A stretch of 64,000 nucleotides of DNA, taken from positions 41,082,916 through 41,146,915 of the forward strand of contig CM037857.1 in the NCBI GenBank assembly GCA_021292105.1, read 5' to 3'. The notes beneath the pieces are model-generated. The model ran no database searches. It saw nothing but the letters and a program-made list of their open reading frames with translations, and was not told the DNA's origin. Of this stretch, positions 1 to 14,400 are shown piece by piece. The position numbers and the translations under genes were made by a program. Each line of letters begins with the position of its first letter. The stretch's first letter is position 1. This DNA is from Anadara kagoshimensis. Lineage: Eukaryota > Mollusca > Bivalvia > Arcoida > Arcidae.

Positions 1-340
1 TCACATGGACTTGTGTTTAGATCGCACAGACTTGCGTTTAGATCACATGGATTTGTGTTAAGATCGCACAGACTTGCGTTTAGATCACATGGACTTGTGT
101 TTAGATCACATGGACTTGTGTTTAGATCATATTAACTTGTGTTTAGATCACATGTACTTGTGTTTAGATCACATAGACTTGTGTTTAGATCATATTAACT
201 TGTGTTTAGATCACATGGAATTGTGTTTAAATCCCATGGACTTGGTTTTAGATCACACAGACTTGGCTTTAGATGACACAGACTTGTGTGTAGAGCACAC
301 AAATCAGTGCTAATTACACATGGACTTGTGTTTTAATAAA
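1..340. repeat. 21-bp minisatellite
   Basis: About sixteen head-to-tail copies of a 21-bp unit of the form tcacatggacttgtgttta + ga run from the left edge, so the array begins outside the window. Variants differ mainly at the ATGG/GCAG/ATTA positions. Because 21 is a multiple of three, one + frame stays open over 74-313 and reads as a repeating heptapeptide (LDHMDLC). There is no other sign of a gene, so I treat the frame as a by-product of the period. The array decays after about 315. Confidence 0.85.
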
Positions 341-344
341 TTAT

Positions 345-1145
345 GACACCACACTTTTTTACCTCACCTGAGTCGAAGGCTCAAATAAGTTATTGTCATC
401 TATGTTCGTCGGTCGTTTAATCAACTACTCCAAAACTACTGACTCAAATTGGATGAGATGTCTAGGTTAAGGGCTTTCAGATTTGCACAAATGGAGGGAT
501 TATGTCCCCTTGGTAAATTTTGAAAATCTTAAAAAACATCTTCTCTCAACATCCAAATATAGAGCTTAAATAATTCAGGTAAATCATATTTGGGACACCT
601 AGTTTCAGATTTTTAGAAATCATAGCTGTAGGGGCCAAAATGAGAAAATTGCAGTGTACTTAATGGGGGAAATTGCTAAAATTAGTGTATTTTTCAATAT
701 ATCTAGAAAACTATAAACATTTTGCTTTGGCATGAATGTAAGAATATTGTTGGCGCTGCCATAATGAAGTTTATGGGTTCAAAGTTCAAGATCACAGAAG
801 GAAGTAATATTGAAATGGTGAATTATCTTATTAACTATAAATTTTAGTAATAGGCATGTATATTGGGGTATAGTAGGTATTTGCCTAATGATCATTTTGA
901 TATATAAATGAAGGTCATGGGTTCAAAGGTCAAAGTCACAGATGCAAACGAATACTGAAATGGTTAATTATCTCAAGATGTTTTAGATGTAGCATTCTTC
1001 GGGCAAATTAATTCTTAGCTAAAACCCTTGCATATTGACCCTTGTGTCATTCTCTTCAATTATTATTCTTGATCATTGAAACCACTGCATGAGATATGCA
1101 CATAACCTCAGGTGAGCATTAAGACCCATGTGTCTTTTGTGTATA
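345..1145 (+). repeat. Dispersed bivalve-type repeat, copy A
   Basis: This stretch is the degraded partner of the repeat at 49372-50775. It shares the opening (cctgagtcgaaggctca against gccaaaaggctcaggtgag), the block ctccaaaactactga, the internal motif ggttcaaaggtcaa..tcacag (two copies about 146 bp apart) and the ending caggtgagc..aagacccatg. No protein is encoded. It looks like a non-autonomous dispersed element of unknown mobilisation. The family resemblance to repeats common in bivalve genomes is from memory. Confidence 0.7.
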
Positions 1146-1187
1146 AAGTTTAGACAATCAATACCAAATATGTACTTTAATAACAAA

Positions 1188-1402
1188 AAACCTGACAAAT
1201 CAGGTTAAACACACGAACTTTCACCTGGGAAGTGAGCCCGGGTACTCCGAATAAACGTCATGTTTAACCAGCTACCGTCACGATAGAGAATGACAGGAGC
1301 GTGGAATGATAGGACGTCAACTATACCCAAGATACTTTTAGATACAAAGACATCATATTTATCACCAATATTGTGATGGCGGTCATATTTGTCACCAATA
1401 TT
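1188..1402 (-). repeat. Penelope-like element 3'-end fragment
   Basis: Similar to the non-coding segment at 62085-62290, which lies 3' of the Penelope reverse transcriptase in this window. Shared blocks include ctgacaa.tcaggtta, acacgaacttt.cacc.gggaagtga, the GC-rich piece ccgggt.ctccg, and ..agacatca.a.ttatca. The fragment is cut on the right by the assembly gap. The element sense strand is minus, as in the cluster at the window end. Confidence 0.65.
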
Positions 1403-2402
1403 NNNNNNNNNNNNNNNNNNNNNNNNNNNNNNNNNNNNNNNNNNNNNNNNNNNNNNNNNNNNNNNNNNNNNNNNNNNNNNNNNNNNNNNNNNNNNNNNNN
1501 NNNNNNNNNNNNNNNNNNNNNNNNNNNNNNNNNNNNNNNNNNNNNNNNNNNNNNNNNNNNNNNNNNNNNNNNNNNNNNNNNNNNNNNNNNNNNNNNNNNN
1601 NNNNNNNNNNNNNNNNNNNNNNNNNNNNNNNNNNNNNNNNNNNNNNNNNNNNNNNNNNNNNNNNNNNNNNNNNNNNNNNNNNNNNNNNNNNNNNNNNNNN
1701 NNNNNNNNNNNNNNNNNNNNNNNNNNNNNNNNNNNNNNNNNNNNNNNNNNNNNNNNNNNNNNNNNNNNNNNNNNNNNNNNNNNNNNNNNNNNNNNNNNNN
1801 NNNNNNNNNNNNNNNNNNNNNNNNNNNNNNNNNNNNNNNNNNNNNNNNNNNNNNNNNNNNNNNNNNNNNNNNNNNNNNNNNNNNNNNNNNNNNNNNNNNN
1901 NNNNNNNNNNNNNNNNNNNNNNNNNNNNNNNNNNNNNNNNNNNNNNNNNNNNNNNNNNNNNNNNNNNNNNNNNNNNNNNNNNNNNNNNNNNNNNNNNNNN
2001 NNNNNNNNNNNNNNNNNNNNNNNNNNNNNNNNNNNNNNNNNNNNNNNNNNNNNNNNNNNNNNNNNNNNNNNNNNNNNNNNNNNNNNNNNNNNNNNNNNNN
2101 NNNNNNNNNNNNNNNNNNNNNNNNNNNNNNNNNNNNNNNNNNNNNNNNNNNNNNNNNNNNNNNNNNNNNNNNNNNNNNNNNNNNNNNNNNNNNNNNNNNN
2201 NNNNNNNNNNNNNNNNNNNNNNNNNNNNNNNNNNNNNNNNNNNNNNNNNNNNNNNNNNNNNNNNNNNNNNNNNNNNNNNNNNNNNNNNNNNNNNNNNNNN
2301 NNNNNNNNNNNNNNNNNNNNNNNNNNNNNNNNNNNNNNNNNNNNNNNNNNNNNNNNNNNNNNNNNNNNNNNNNNNNNNNNNNNNNNNNNNNNNNNNNNNN
2401 NN
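1403..2402. other. Assembly gap (1000 N)
   Basis: Exactly 1000 N, the conventional size for a gap of unknown length. The left flank is a Penelope fragment and the right flank is the 53-bp satellite, so the missing part probably holds more satellite. The true array length is therefore unknown. Reading frames that cross the gap have no meaning. Confidence 0.99.
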
Positions 2403-5400
2403 TGAAGGATGATACTTCAATAGAATTGAATAGTAGAAATGTGTGCAGTATATATGAAGGATGTATACTTGAATAGAATTGAATAGTAGAATTTTTTGCA
2501 GTATATATAAAGGATGTATACTTCAATAGAACTGAATAGTAGAAATGTGTGCAGTATATATAAAGGATGTATACTTCAATAGAACTGAACAGACGAAATG
2601 TGTGCAATATATGAAGGATGTAAACTTCAATAGAACTGCATAGTAGAAATGTATGCATTATATATGAAGGATGTATACTCAATAGAACTAAATAGTAGAA
2701 TTTTTTGCAGTATATATGAAGGATGTATACTTCAATAGAACTAAATAGTAGAAATTTATGCAGTATATATGAAGGATGTATACTTCAATAGAACTGAATA
2801 GTAGAAATGTGTGCAGTATATATGAAGGATGTATACTTGAATAGAATTGAATAGTAATTTTTTGCAGTATATATAAAGGATGTATACTTCAATAGAACTG
2901 AATAGTAGAAATGTGTGCAGTATATAAAGGATGTATACTTCAATAGAACTGAATAGAAGAAATTTTTACAGTTATATGAAGGATGTGTACTTCAATAGAA
3001 CTGAATAGTAGAATTGTGTGCAGTATAATGAAGGATGTATACTTCAATAGAACGTAATAGTAGAAATGTGCAGTATATATGAAGGATGTATACTTCAATA
3101 GAACTGAATAGTAGAAATGTGTGCAGTATCAATGAAGGATGTATACTCAATAGAACTGAATAATAGAATTTTTTGCAGTATATATGAAGGATGTATATAA
3201 CTGAAAAGTATAAATGTGTGCAGTATATATGAAGGATGTAAACTTGAATAGAACTGAACAGTAGAAATGAATGCAGTATATATGAAGGATGTATACTTCA
3301 ATAGAACTGAATAGTAGAATTTTTGCAGTAAATATTAAGGATGTATACTTCAATAGAACTAAATAGTACAAATTTTTGCAGTATATATGAACGATGTATA
3401 CTTCAATAGACTTAATAGTAGAAATGTTTGCAGTAAATAGAAGGATGTATAGAACTGCATATTAGAATGTGTGCAGTGTATATGAAGGATGTATACTTCA
3501 ATAGAACTGAACAATAGAAAATTTTGCAGTATATATGAAAGATGTGTAGAACTGAATAGTAGAAATATGTGCATGTATTTGAAGGATGTATACTTCAATA
3601 GAACTGAATAGTAGAAATTTTTGCAGTAAATATGAAGGATGTATACTTCAATAGAACTGAATAGTAGAAATGTGTGCAGTATATATGAAGGATGTATACT
3701 TCAATAGAACTTAATAGTAGAAATTTTTGCAGTATACATGAAGGATGTATACTTCAATAGAACTGAATAGTAGAAATGTGTGCAGTATATATGAAGGATG
3801 TATACTTCAATAGAACCGAGTTGTAGAAATGTTTGCAGTATATATGAAGGATGTATACTTCAATAGAACTGAATAGTAGTAAAGTGTGCAGTATATATGA
3901 AGGATGTATACTTCAATAGACCTGCATAGAAGAAATGTGTGCAGTATATATGAAGGATGTATACTTCAATAGAACGGAATTGTAGAAATGTGTGCAGTAT
4001 ATATGAAGGATGTATACTTCAATAGAACTGAATTGTAGAAATGTGTGCTGTATATATGAAGGATGTATACTTCAATAGAACTGAATAGTAGAAATGTGTG
4101 CAGTATATATGAAGGATGTATACTTCAATAGACCTGCATACAAGAAATGTGTGCAGTATATATGAAGGATGTATACTTCAATAGACCTACATACTAGAAA
4201 TGTGTGCAGTATATATGAAGGATGTATACTTCAATAGAACCGAATTGTAGAAATGTGTGCAGTATATATGAAGCATGTATACTTCAATAGAACCGAATTG
4301 TAGAAATGTGTGCAGTATATATGAAGGATGTATACTTCAATAGACCTGCATAGAAGAAATGTGTGCAGTATATATGAAGGATGTATACTTCAATAGAACT
4401 GAATAGTAGAAATGTGTGCAGCATATATGAAGGATGTATACTTCAATAGAACTGAATAGTAGAAATGTGTGCAGTATATATGAAGGATGTATACTTCAAT
4501 AGAACTGAATAGTAAAAATGTGTGCAGTATATATAAAGGACGTATACTTCAATAGAACCGAATAGTAGAAATGTGTGCAGTATATATGAAGGATGTATAC
4601 TTCAATAGACCTGCATAGAAGAAATGTGTGCAGTATATATGAAGGATGTATACTTCAATAGAACTGAATAGTAGAAATTTGTGCAGCATATATGAAGGAT
4701 GTATACTTCAACAGAACTGAATAGTAGAAATGTGTGCAGTATATATGAAGGATGTATACTTCATAGAACTGAATAGTAAAAATGTGTGCAGTATATATAA
4801 GGACGTATACTTCAATAGAACCGAATAGCAGAAATGTGTGCATTATATATGAAGGATGTATACTTCAATAGAACTAAATAGTAGTAATTTTTGCAGTATA
4901 TAGAAGGAGTATACTTAATATTAATAGAACCCAATAGTAGAATTTTTTGCAATATATATGAAGGATGTATACTTCAATATAACTGATTAGTAGAAATGTG
5001 TGCAGTATATATGAAGGATGTATACTTCAATAGAGCTGAATAGACGAAATGTGTGCAGTATATATGAAGGATGTATACTTCAACAGAACTAAATAGTAGA
5101 AATTTATGCAGTATATATGAAGGATGTATACTTCAATAGAATTGAATAGTAGAAATGTGTGCAGTATATATGAAGGATGTATACTTTAACAGAACTGAAT
5201 AGAAGAAATTTTTACAGTATATATAAAGGATGTATACTTCAATAGAACTGAATAGTAGAATTTTTTGCAGTATATATGAAGGATGTATACTTCAATAGAA
5301 CTGAATAGTAAAATGTGTGCAGATCAATGAAGGATGTGTACTTCAATAGACCTGAACAGACGAAATGTGTGCAATATATATGAAGGATGTAAACTTCAAT

Positions 5401-8400
5401 AGAACTGCATAGTAGAAATGTATGCATTATATATGAAGGATGTATACTCAATAGAACTAAATAGTAGAATTTTTTGCAGTATATATGAAGGATGTATACT
5501 TCAATAGAACTAAATAGTAGAAATTTATGCAGTATATATGAAGGATGTATACTTCAATAGAATTGAATAGTAGAAATGTGTGCAGTATATGAAGGATGTA
5601 TACTTGAATAGAATTGAATAGTAGAATTTTTTGCAGTATATATAAAGGATGTATACTTCAATAGAACTGAATAGTAGAAATGTGTGCAGTATATATAAAG
5701 GATGTATACTTCAATAGAACTGAACAGACGAAATGTGTGCAATATATATGAAGGATGTAAACTTCAATAGAACTGCATAGTAGAAATGTATGCATTATAT
5801 ATGAAGGATGTATACTCAATAGAACTAAATAGTAGAATTTTTTGCAGTATATATGAAGGATGTATACTTCAATAGAACTAAATAGTAGAAATTTATGCAG
5901 TAATATGAAGGATGTATACTTCAATAGAATTGAATAGTAGAAATGTGTGCAGTATATATGAAGGATGTATACTTGAATAGAATTGAATAGTAGAATTTTT
6001 TGCAGTATATATAAAGGATGTATACTTCAATAGAACTGAATAGTAGAAATGTGTGCAGTATATATAAAGGATGTATACTTCAATAGAACTGAATAGAAGA
6101 AATTTTTACAGTATATATGAAGGATGTGTACTTCAATAGAACTGAATAGTAGAATTGTGTGCAGTATATATGAAGGATGTATACTTCAATAGAACGTAAT
6201 AGTAGAAATGTGTGCAGTATATATGAAGGATGTATACTTCAATAGAACTGAATAGTAAAAATGTGTGCAGTATATATAAAGGACGTATACTTCAATAGAA
6301 CCGAATAGCAGAAATGTGTGCATTATATATGAAGGATGTATACTTCAATAGAACTAAATAGTAGTAATTTTTGCAGTATATATGAAGGATGTATACTTTA
6401 ATATTAATAGAACCCAATAGTAGAATTTTTTGCAATATATATGAAGGATGTATACTTCAATATAACTGATTAGTAGAAATGTGTGCAGTATATATGAAGG
6501 ATGTATACTTCAATAGAGCTGAATAGACGAAATGTGTGCAGTATATATGAAGGATGTATACTTCAACAGAACTAAATAGTAGAAATTTATGCAGTATATA
6601 TGAAGGATGTATACTTCAATAGAATTGAATAGTAGAAATGTGTGCAGTATATATGAAGGATGTATACTTTAACAGAACTGAATAGAAGAAATTTTTACAG
6701 TATATATAAAGGATGTATACTTCAATAGAACTGAATAGTAGAATTTTTTGCAGTATATATGAAGGATGTATACTTCAATAGAACTGAATAGTAAAATGTG
6801 TGCAGTATCAATGAAGGATGTGTACTTCAATAGACCTGAACAGACGAAATGTGTGCAATATATATGAAGGATGTAAACTTCAATAGAACTGCATAGTAGA
6901 AATGTATGCATTATATATGAAGGATGTATACTCAATAGAACTAAATAGTAGAATTTTTTGCAGTATATATGAAGGATGTATACTTCAATAGAACTAAATA
7001 GTAGAAATTTATGCAGTATATATGAAGGATGTATACTTCAATAGAATTGAATAGTAGAAATGTGTGCAGTATATATGAAGGATGTATACTTGAATAGAAT
7101 TGAATAGTAGAATTTTTTGCAGTATATATAAAGGATGTATACTTCAATAGAACTGAATAGTAGAAATGTGTGCAGTATATATAAAGGATGTATACTTCAA
7201 TAGAACTGAACAGACGAAATGTGTGCAATATATATGAAGGATGTAAACTTCAATAGAACTGCATAGTAGAAATGTATGCATTATATATGAAGGATGTATA
7301 CTCAATAGAACTAAATAGTAGAATTTTTTGCAGTATATATGAAGGATGTATACTTCAATAGAACTAAATAGTAGAAATTTATGCAGTATATATGAAGGAT
7401 GTATACTTCAATAGAATTGAATAGTAGAAATGTGTGCAGTATATATGAAGGATGTATACTTGAATAGAATTGAATAGTAGAATTTTTTGCAGTATATATA
7501 AAGGATGTATACTTCAATAGAACTGAATAGTAGAAATGTGTGCAGTATATATAAAGGATGTATACTTCAATAGAACTGAATAGAAGAAATTTTTACAGTA
7601 TATATGAAGGATGTGTACTTCAATAGAACTGAATAGAAGAAATTTTTACAGTATATATGAAGGATGTGTACTTCAATAGAACTGAATAGTAGAATTGTGT
7701 GCAGTATATATGAAGGATGTATACTTCAATAGAACGTAATAGTAGAAATGTGTGCAGTATATATGAAGGATGTATACTTCAATAGAACTGAATAGTAGAA
7801 ATGTGTGCAGTATCAATGAAGGATGTATACTCAATAGAACTGAATAATAGAATTTTTTGCAGTATATATGAAGGATGTATATAACTGAAAAGTATAAATG
7901 TGTGCAGTATATATGAAGGATGTAAACTTGAATAGAACTGAACAGTAGAAATGAATGCAGTATATATGAAGGATGTATACTTCAATAGAACTGAATAGTA
8001 GAAATTTTTGCAGTAGATATTAAGGATGTATACTTCAATAGAACTAAATAGTACAAATTTTTGCAGTATATATGAACGATGTATACTTCAATAGAACTTA
8101 ATAGTAGAAATGTTTGCAGTAAATATGAAGGATGTATAGAACTGCATATTAGAATGTGTGCAGTGTATATGAAGGATGTATACTTCAATAGAACTGAACA
8201 ATAGAAAATTTTGCAGTATATATGAAAGATGTGTAGAACTGAATAGTAGAAATATGTGCAGTGTATATGAAGGATGTATACTTCAATAGAACTGAACAAT
8301 AGAAAATTTTGCAGTATGTATGAATGATGTATACTTCAATAGAATTGAATAGTAGAAATGTGTGCAGTATATATAAAGGATGTATACTTCAATAGAACTG

Positions 8401-11400
8401 AATAGTAGAAATGTGTGGAGTATACATAAAGGATGTATACTTCAATAGAACTGAATAGTAGAAATTTTTGCAGTATATATGAAAGATGTGTAGAACTGAA
8501 TAGTGAAAATGCGTGGAATATATATGAAAGATGTATACTTCAATAGAACTAAATAGTAGAAATTTTTGCAGTATATATGAAGGATGTATAGGACTTAATA
8601 GTAGAAATGTGTGCAGCATATATGAAGGATGTATACTTCAATAGAACTGAATAGTAGAAATGTATGCAGTATACATGAAGGATGTATACTTCAATAGAAC
8701 TGAATAGTAGAAATGTGTGCAGTATATATGAAGGATGTATACTTCAATAGAACTGAATAGTAGAAATGTGTGCAGTATATATGAAGGATGTATACTTCAA
8801 TAGAACTGCATAGAAGAAATGTGTGCAGTATATAAAAAGGATGTATACTTCAATAGAACTGAATAGTAGAAATGTTTGCAGTATATATGAAGGATGTATA
8901 CTTTAATAGAATTGAATTGAAAAAATGTGTGCAGTATATATGAAGGATGTATACTTTAATAGAACTGAATAGTAGAAATTTCTGCAGTATATGAAGGATG
9001 TATACTTCAATATTAATAGAACTGAATAGTAGAATTTTTGCAGTATATATGAAGGATGTATACTTCAATAGAACTGCATAGTAGAAATGTATGCAGTATA
9101 TATGAAGGATGTATACGTGAATAGAACTGAATAGAAGAAATGTGTGCAGTATATATGAAGGATGTATATTTCAATAGAACTAAATAGTAGAAATTTATGC
9201 ATTATATATGTAGGATGTATACTTCCATAGAATTGAATAGTAGAAATGTGTGCTGTATATATGAAGGATGTATACTTCAATAGAACTAAATAGTAGAAAT
9301 TTATGCAGTATATATGAAGGATGTATACTTCAATAGAATTGAATAGTAGAAATGTGTGCAGTATATATGAAGGATGTATACTTCAATAGAACTGAATAGT
9401 AGAATTTTTGCAGTATATATAAACAATGTATACTTCAACAGAACTGAATAAAAGAAATTTGTACAGTATATATGAAGGATGTATAAAACTGAATAGTATA
9501 AATGTGTGCAGTATATATGAAGGATGTATACTCAATAGAACCGAATAGTAGAATTTTTTGCAGAATATATGAAGGATGTATACTTCAATAGAACGAAATA
9601 ATAGAAATTTTTGCAGTATATATGAAGGATGTATATAACTGAAAAGTATAAATGTATGCAGTATATATGAAGGATGTAAACTTGAATAGAACTGAACAGT
9701 AGAAATGTATGCAGTATATATGAAAGATGTATACTCAATGAACTGAATAGTAGAATTTTTTGCAGTATATATGAAGGATGTATACTTCAATAGAACTTAA
9801 TAGTAGAAATTTTTGCAGTAAATATGAAGGATGTATACTTCAATACAACTTAATAGTAGAAATGTTTGCAGTAAATATGAAGGATGTATACAACTGCATA
9901 TTAAAATGTGTACAGTATATATGAAGGATGTATACTTCAAAAGAACTGAACAATAGAAAATTTTGCAGTATATATGAAGGATGTATACTTTAATAGAACT
10001 GAATAGTAGAAATGTGTGCAGTATATATGAAGGGCGTATACTTTAATAGAACTGAATAGTAGAAATGTGTGCAGTATATATGAAGGGCGTATACTTTAAT
10101 AGAACTGAACAGACGAAATGTGTGCAGTATATATGAAGGGTGTATACTTCAATAGAACCGAATTGTAGAAATGTGTGCAGTATATATGAAGGATGTATAC
10201 TTCAATAGACCTGCATAGAAGAAATGTGTGCAGTATATATGAAGGATGTATACTTCAATAGAACTGAATAGTAGAAATGTTTGCAGTATACATGAAGGAT
10301 GTATACTTCAATAGAACTGAATAGTAGTAAAGTGTGCAGTATATATGAAGGATGTATACTTCAATAGAACTGAATAGTAGAAATGTTTGCAGTGTATTTG
10401 AAGGATGTATACTTCAATAGAACTGAATAGTAGAAATTTTTGCAGTAAATATGAAGGATGTATACTTCAATAGAACTGAATAGTAGAAATGTGTGCAGTA
10501 TATATGAAGGATGTATACTTCAATAGAACTTAATAGTAAAAATTTTTGCAGTATACATGAAGGATGTATACTTCAATAGAACTGAATAGTAGTAAAGTGT
10601 GCAGTATATATGAAGGATGTATAATTCAATAGAACTGAATATTAGAAATGTGTGCAGTATATATGAAGGATGTATACTTCAATAGAACTGAATAGTAGAA
10701 ATGTGTGCAGTATATATGAAGGATGTATACTTCAATAGAACTGAATATAATAAATGTGTGCAACATATATGAGGATGTATACTTTAATAGAACGAAATAA
10801 TAGAAATTTTTGCAGTATATATGAAGGATGTATATAACTGAAAAGTATAAATGTATGCAGTATATATGAAGGATGTATACTTGAATAGAACTGAACAGTA
10901 GAAATGTATGCAGTATATATGAAGGATGTATACTCAATTTAACTGAATAGTAGATTTTTTGAAGTATATATGAAGGATGTATACTTCAATAGAACTTAAT
11001 AGTAGAAATTTTTGCAGTAAATATGAAGGATGTATACTTCAATAGAACTAAATAGTACAAATTTTTGCAATATATATGAACGATGTATACTTCAATACAA
11101 CTTAATAGTAGAAATGTTTGCAGTAAATATGAAGGATGTATACAACTGCATATTAAAATGTGTGCAGTATATATGAAGGATGTATACTTCAATAGAACTG
11201 AACAATAGAAAATTTTGCAGTATATATGAAGGATGTATACTTCATTAGAATTGAATAGTAGAAATGTGTGCAGTATATATGAAGGGCGTATACTTTAATA
11301 GAACTGAATAGTAGAAATGTGTGGAGTATATATAAAAGATGTATACTTCAATAGAACTGAATAGTAGACATTTTTGCAGTATATATGAAAGATGTGTAGA

Positions 11401-14400
11401 ACTGAATAGTAAAAATGCGTGGAATATATATGAAAGATGTATACTTCAATAGAACTAAATAGTAGAAATGTTTGCAGTATATATGAAGAATGTATAGGAC
11501 TGAATAGTAAAAATGTGTGCAGTATATATGAACGATGTATACTTCAATAGAACTGAATAGTAGTAAAGTGTGCAGTATATATGAAGGATGTATACTTCAA
11601 TAGAACTGAATAGTAGAAATGTGTGCAGTATATATGAAGGATGTATACTTCAATAAAACTGAATAGTAGAAATGTTTGCAGTATACATGAAGGATGTATA
11701 CTTCAATAGAACTGAATAGTAGTAAAGTGTGCAGTATATATGAAGGATGTATACTTCAATAGAACTGAATAGTAGAAATGTTTGCAGTGTATTTGAAGGA
11801 TGTATACTTCAATAGAACTGAATAGTAGAAATTTTTGCAGTAAATATGAAGGATGTATACTTCAATAGAACTGAATAGTAGAATTTTTTGCAGTATATAT
11901 GAAGGATGTATACTTCAATAGAACTGAATAGTAAAATGTGTGCAGTATCAATGAAGGATGTGTACTTCAATAGAACTGAACAGACGAAATGTGTGCAATA
12001 TATATGAAGGATGTAAACTTCAATAGAACTGCATAGTAGAAATGTATGCAGTATATATGAAGGATGTATACTTCAATAGAACTGCATAGAAGAAATGTGT
12101 GCAGTATATAAAAAGGATGTATACTTCAATAGAACTGAATAGTAGAAATGTTTGCAGTATATATGAAGGATGTATACTTCAATAGAATTGAATTGAAAAA
12201 ATGTGTGCAGTATATATGAAGGATGTATACTTTAATAGAACTGAATAGTAGAAATTTCTGCAGTATATATGAAGGATGTATACTTCAATATTAATAGAAC
12301 TGAATAGTAGAATTTTTTGCAGTATATATGAAGGATGTATACTTCAATAGAACTGCATAGTAGAAATGTATGCAGTATATATGAAGGATGTATACGTGAA
12401 TAGAACTGAATAGCAGAAATGTGTGCAGTATATATGAAGGATGTATACTTCAATAGAACTAAATAGTAGAAATTTATGCATTATATATGTAGGATGTATA
12501 CTTCCATAGAATTGAATAGTAGAAATGTGTGCAGTATATATGAAGGATGTATACTTCAATAGAACTAAATAGTAGAAATTTATGCAGTATATATGAAGGA
12601 TGTATACTTAAATAGAATTGAATAGTAGAAATGTGTGCAGTATATATGAAGGATGTATACTTCAATAGAACTGAATAGTAGAATTTTTGCAGTATATATA
12701 AACAATGTATACTTCAACAGAACTGAATAAAAGAAATTTTTACAGTATATATGAAGGATGTATAAAACTGAATAGTATAAATGTGTGCAGTATATATGAA
12801 GGATGTATACTCAATAGAACTGAATAGTAGAATTTTTTGCAGAATATATGAAGGATGTATACTTCAATAGAATTGAATTGAAAAAATGTGTGCAGTATAT
12901 ATGAAGGATGTATACTTTAATAGAACTGAATAGTAGAAATTTCTGCAGTATATATGAAGGATGTATACTTCAATATTAATAGAACTGAATAGTAGAATTT
13001 TTTGCAGTATATATGAAGGATGTATACTTCAATAGAACTGCATAGTAGAAATGTATGCAGTATATATGAAGGATGTATACGTGAATAGAACTGAATAGAA
13101 GAAATGTGTGCAGTATATATGTGGATGTATACTTTAATAGAACTGAATAGTAGAAATTTCTGCAGTATATATGAAGGATGTATACTTCAATATTAATAGA
13201 ACTGAATAGTAGAATTTTTTGCAGTATATATGAAGGATGTATACTTCAATAGAACTGCATATTAGAAATGTATGCAGTATATATGAAAGATGTATACGTG
13301 AATAGAACTGAATAGAAGAAATGTGTGCAGTATATATAAAGGATGTATACTTCAATAGAACTAAATAGTAGAAATTTATGCATTATATATGTAGGATGTA
13401 TACTTCCATAGAATTGAATAGTAGAAATGTGTGCAGTATATATGAAGGATGTATACTTCAATAGAACTAAATAGTAGAAATTTATGCAGTATATATGAAG
13501 GATGTATACTTAAATAGAATTGAATAGTAGAAATGTGTGCAGTATATATGAAGGATGTATACTTCAATAGAACTGAATAGTAGAATTTTTGCAGTATATA
13601 TAAACAATGTATACTTCAACAGAACTGAATAAAAGAAATTTTTACAGTATATATGAAGGATGTATAAAACTGAATAGTATAAATGTGTGCAGTATATATG
13701 AAGGATGTATACTCAATAGAACTGAATAGTAGAATTTTTTGCAGAATATATGAAGGATGTATACTTCAATAGAACGAAATAATAGAAATTTTTGTAGTAT
13801 ATATGAAGGATGTATATAACTGAAAAGTATAAATGTATGCAGTATATATGAAGGATGTATACTTGAATAGAACTGAACAGTAGAAATGTATGCAGTATAT
13901 ATGAAAGATGTATACTCAATTGAACTGAATAGTAGAATTTTTTGCAGTATATATGAAGGATGTATACTTCAATAGAACTTAATAGTAGAAATTTTTGCAG
14001 TAAATATGAAGGATGTATACTTCAATACAACTTAATAGTAGAAATGTTTGCAGTAAATATGAAGGATGTATACAACTGCATATTAAAATGTGTACAGTAT
14101 ATATGAAGGATGTATACTTCAAAAGAACTGAACAATAGAAAATTTTGCAGTATATATGAAGGATGTATACTTCAATAGAATTGAATAGTAGAAATGTGTG
14201 CAGTATATATGAAGGACGTATACTTTAATAGAACTGAATAGTAGAAATGTGTGCAGTATATATGAAGGGCGTATACTTTAATAGAACTGAACAGACGAAA
14301 TGTGTGCAGTATATATGAAGGGCGTATACTTTAATAGAACTGAACAGACGAAATGTGTGCAGTATATATGAAGGGCGTATACTTTAATAGAACTGAATAG

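Noticed and set aside
1321-2682. Long open frames across the gap
   Set aside because: They consist of N and satellite; no sequence supports them.
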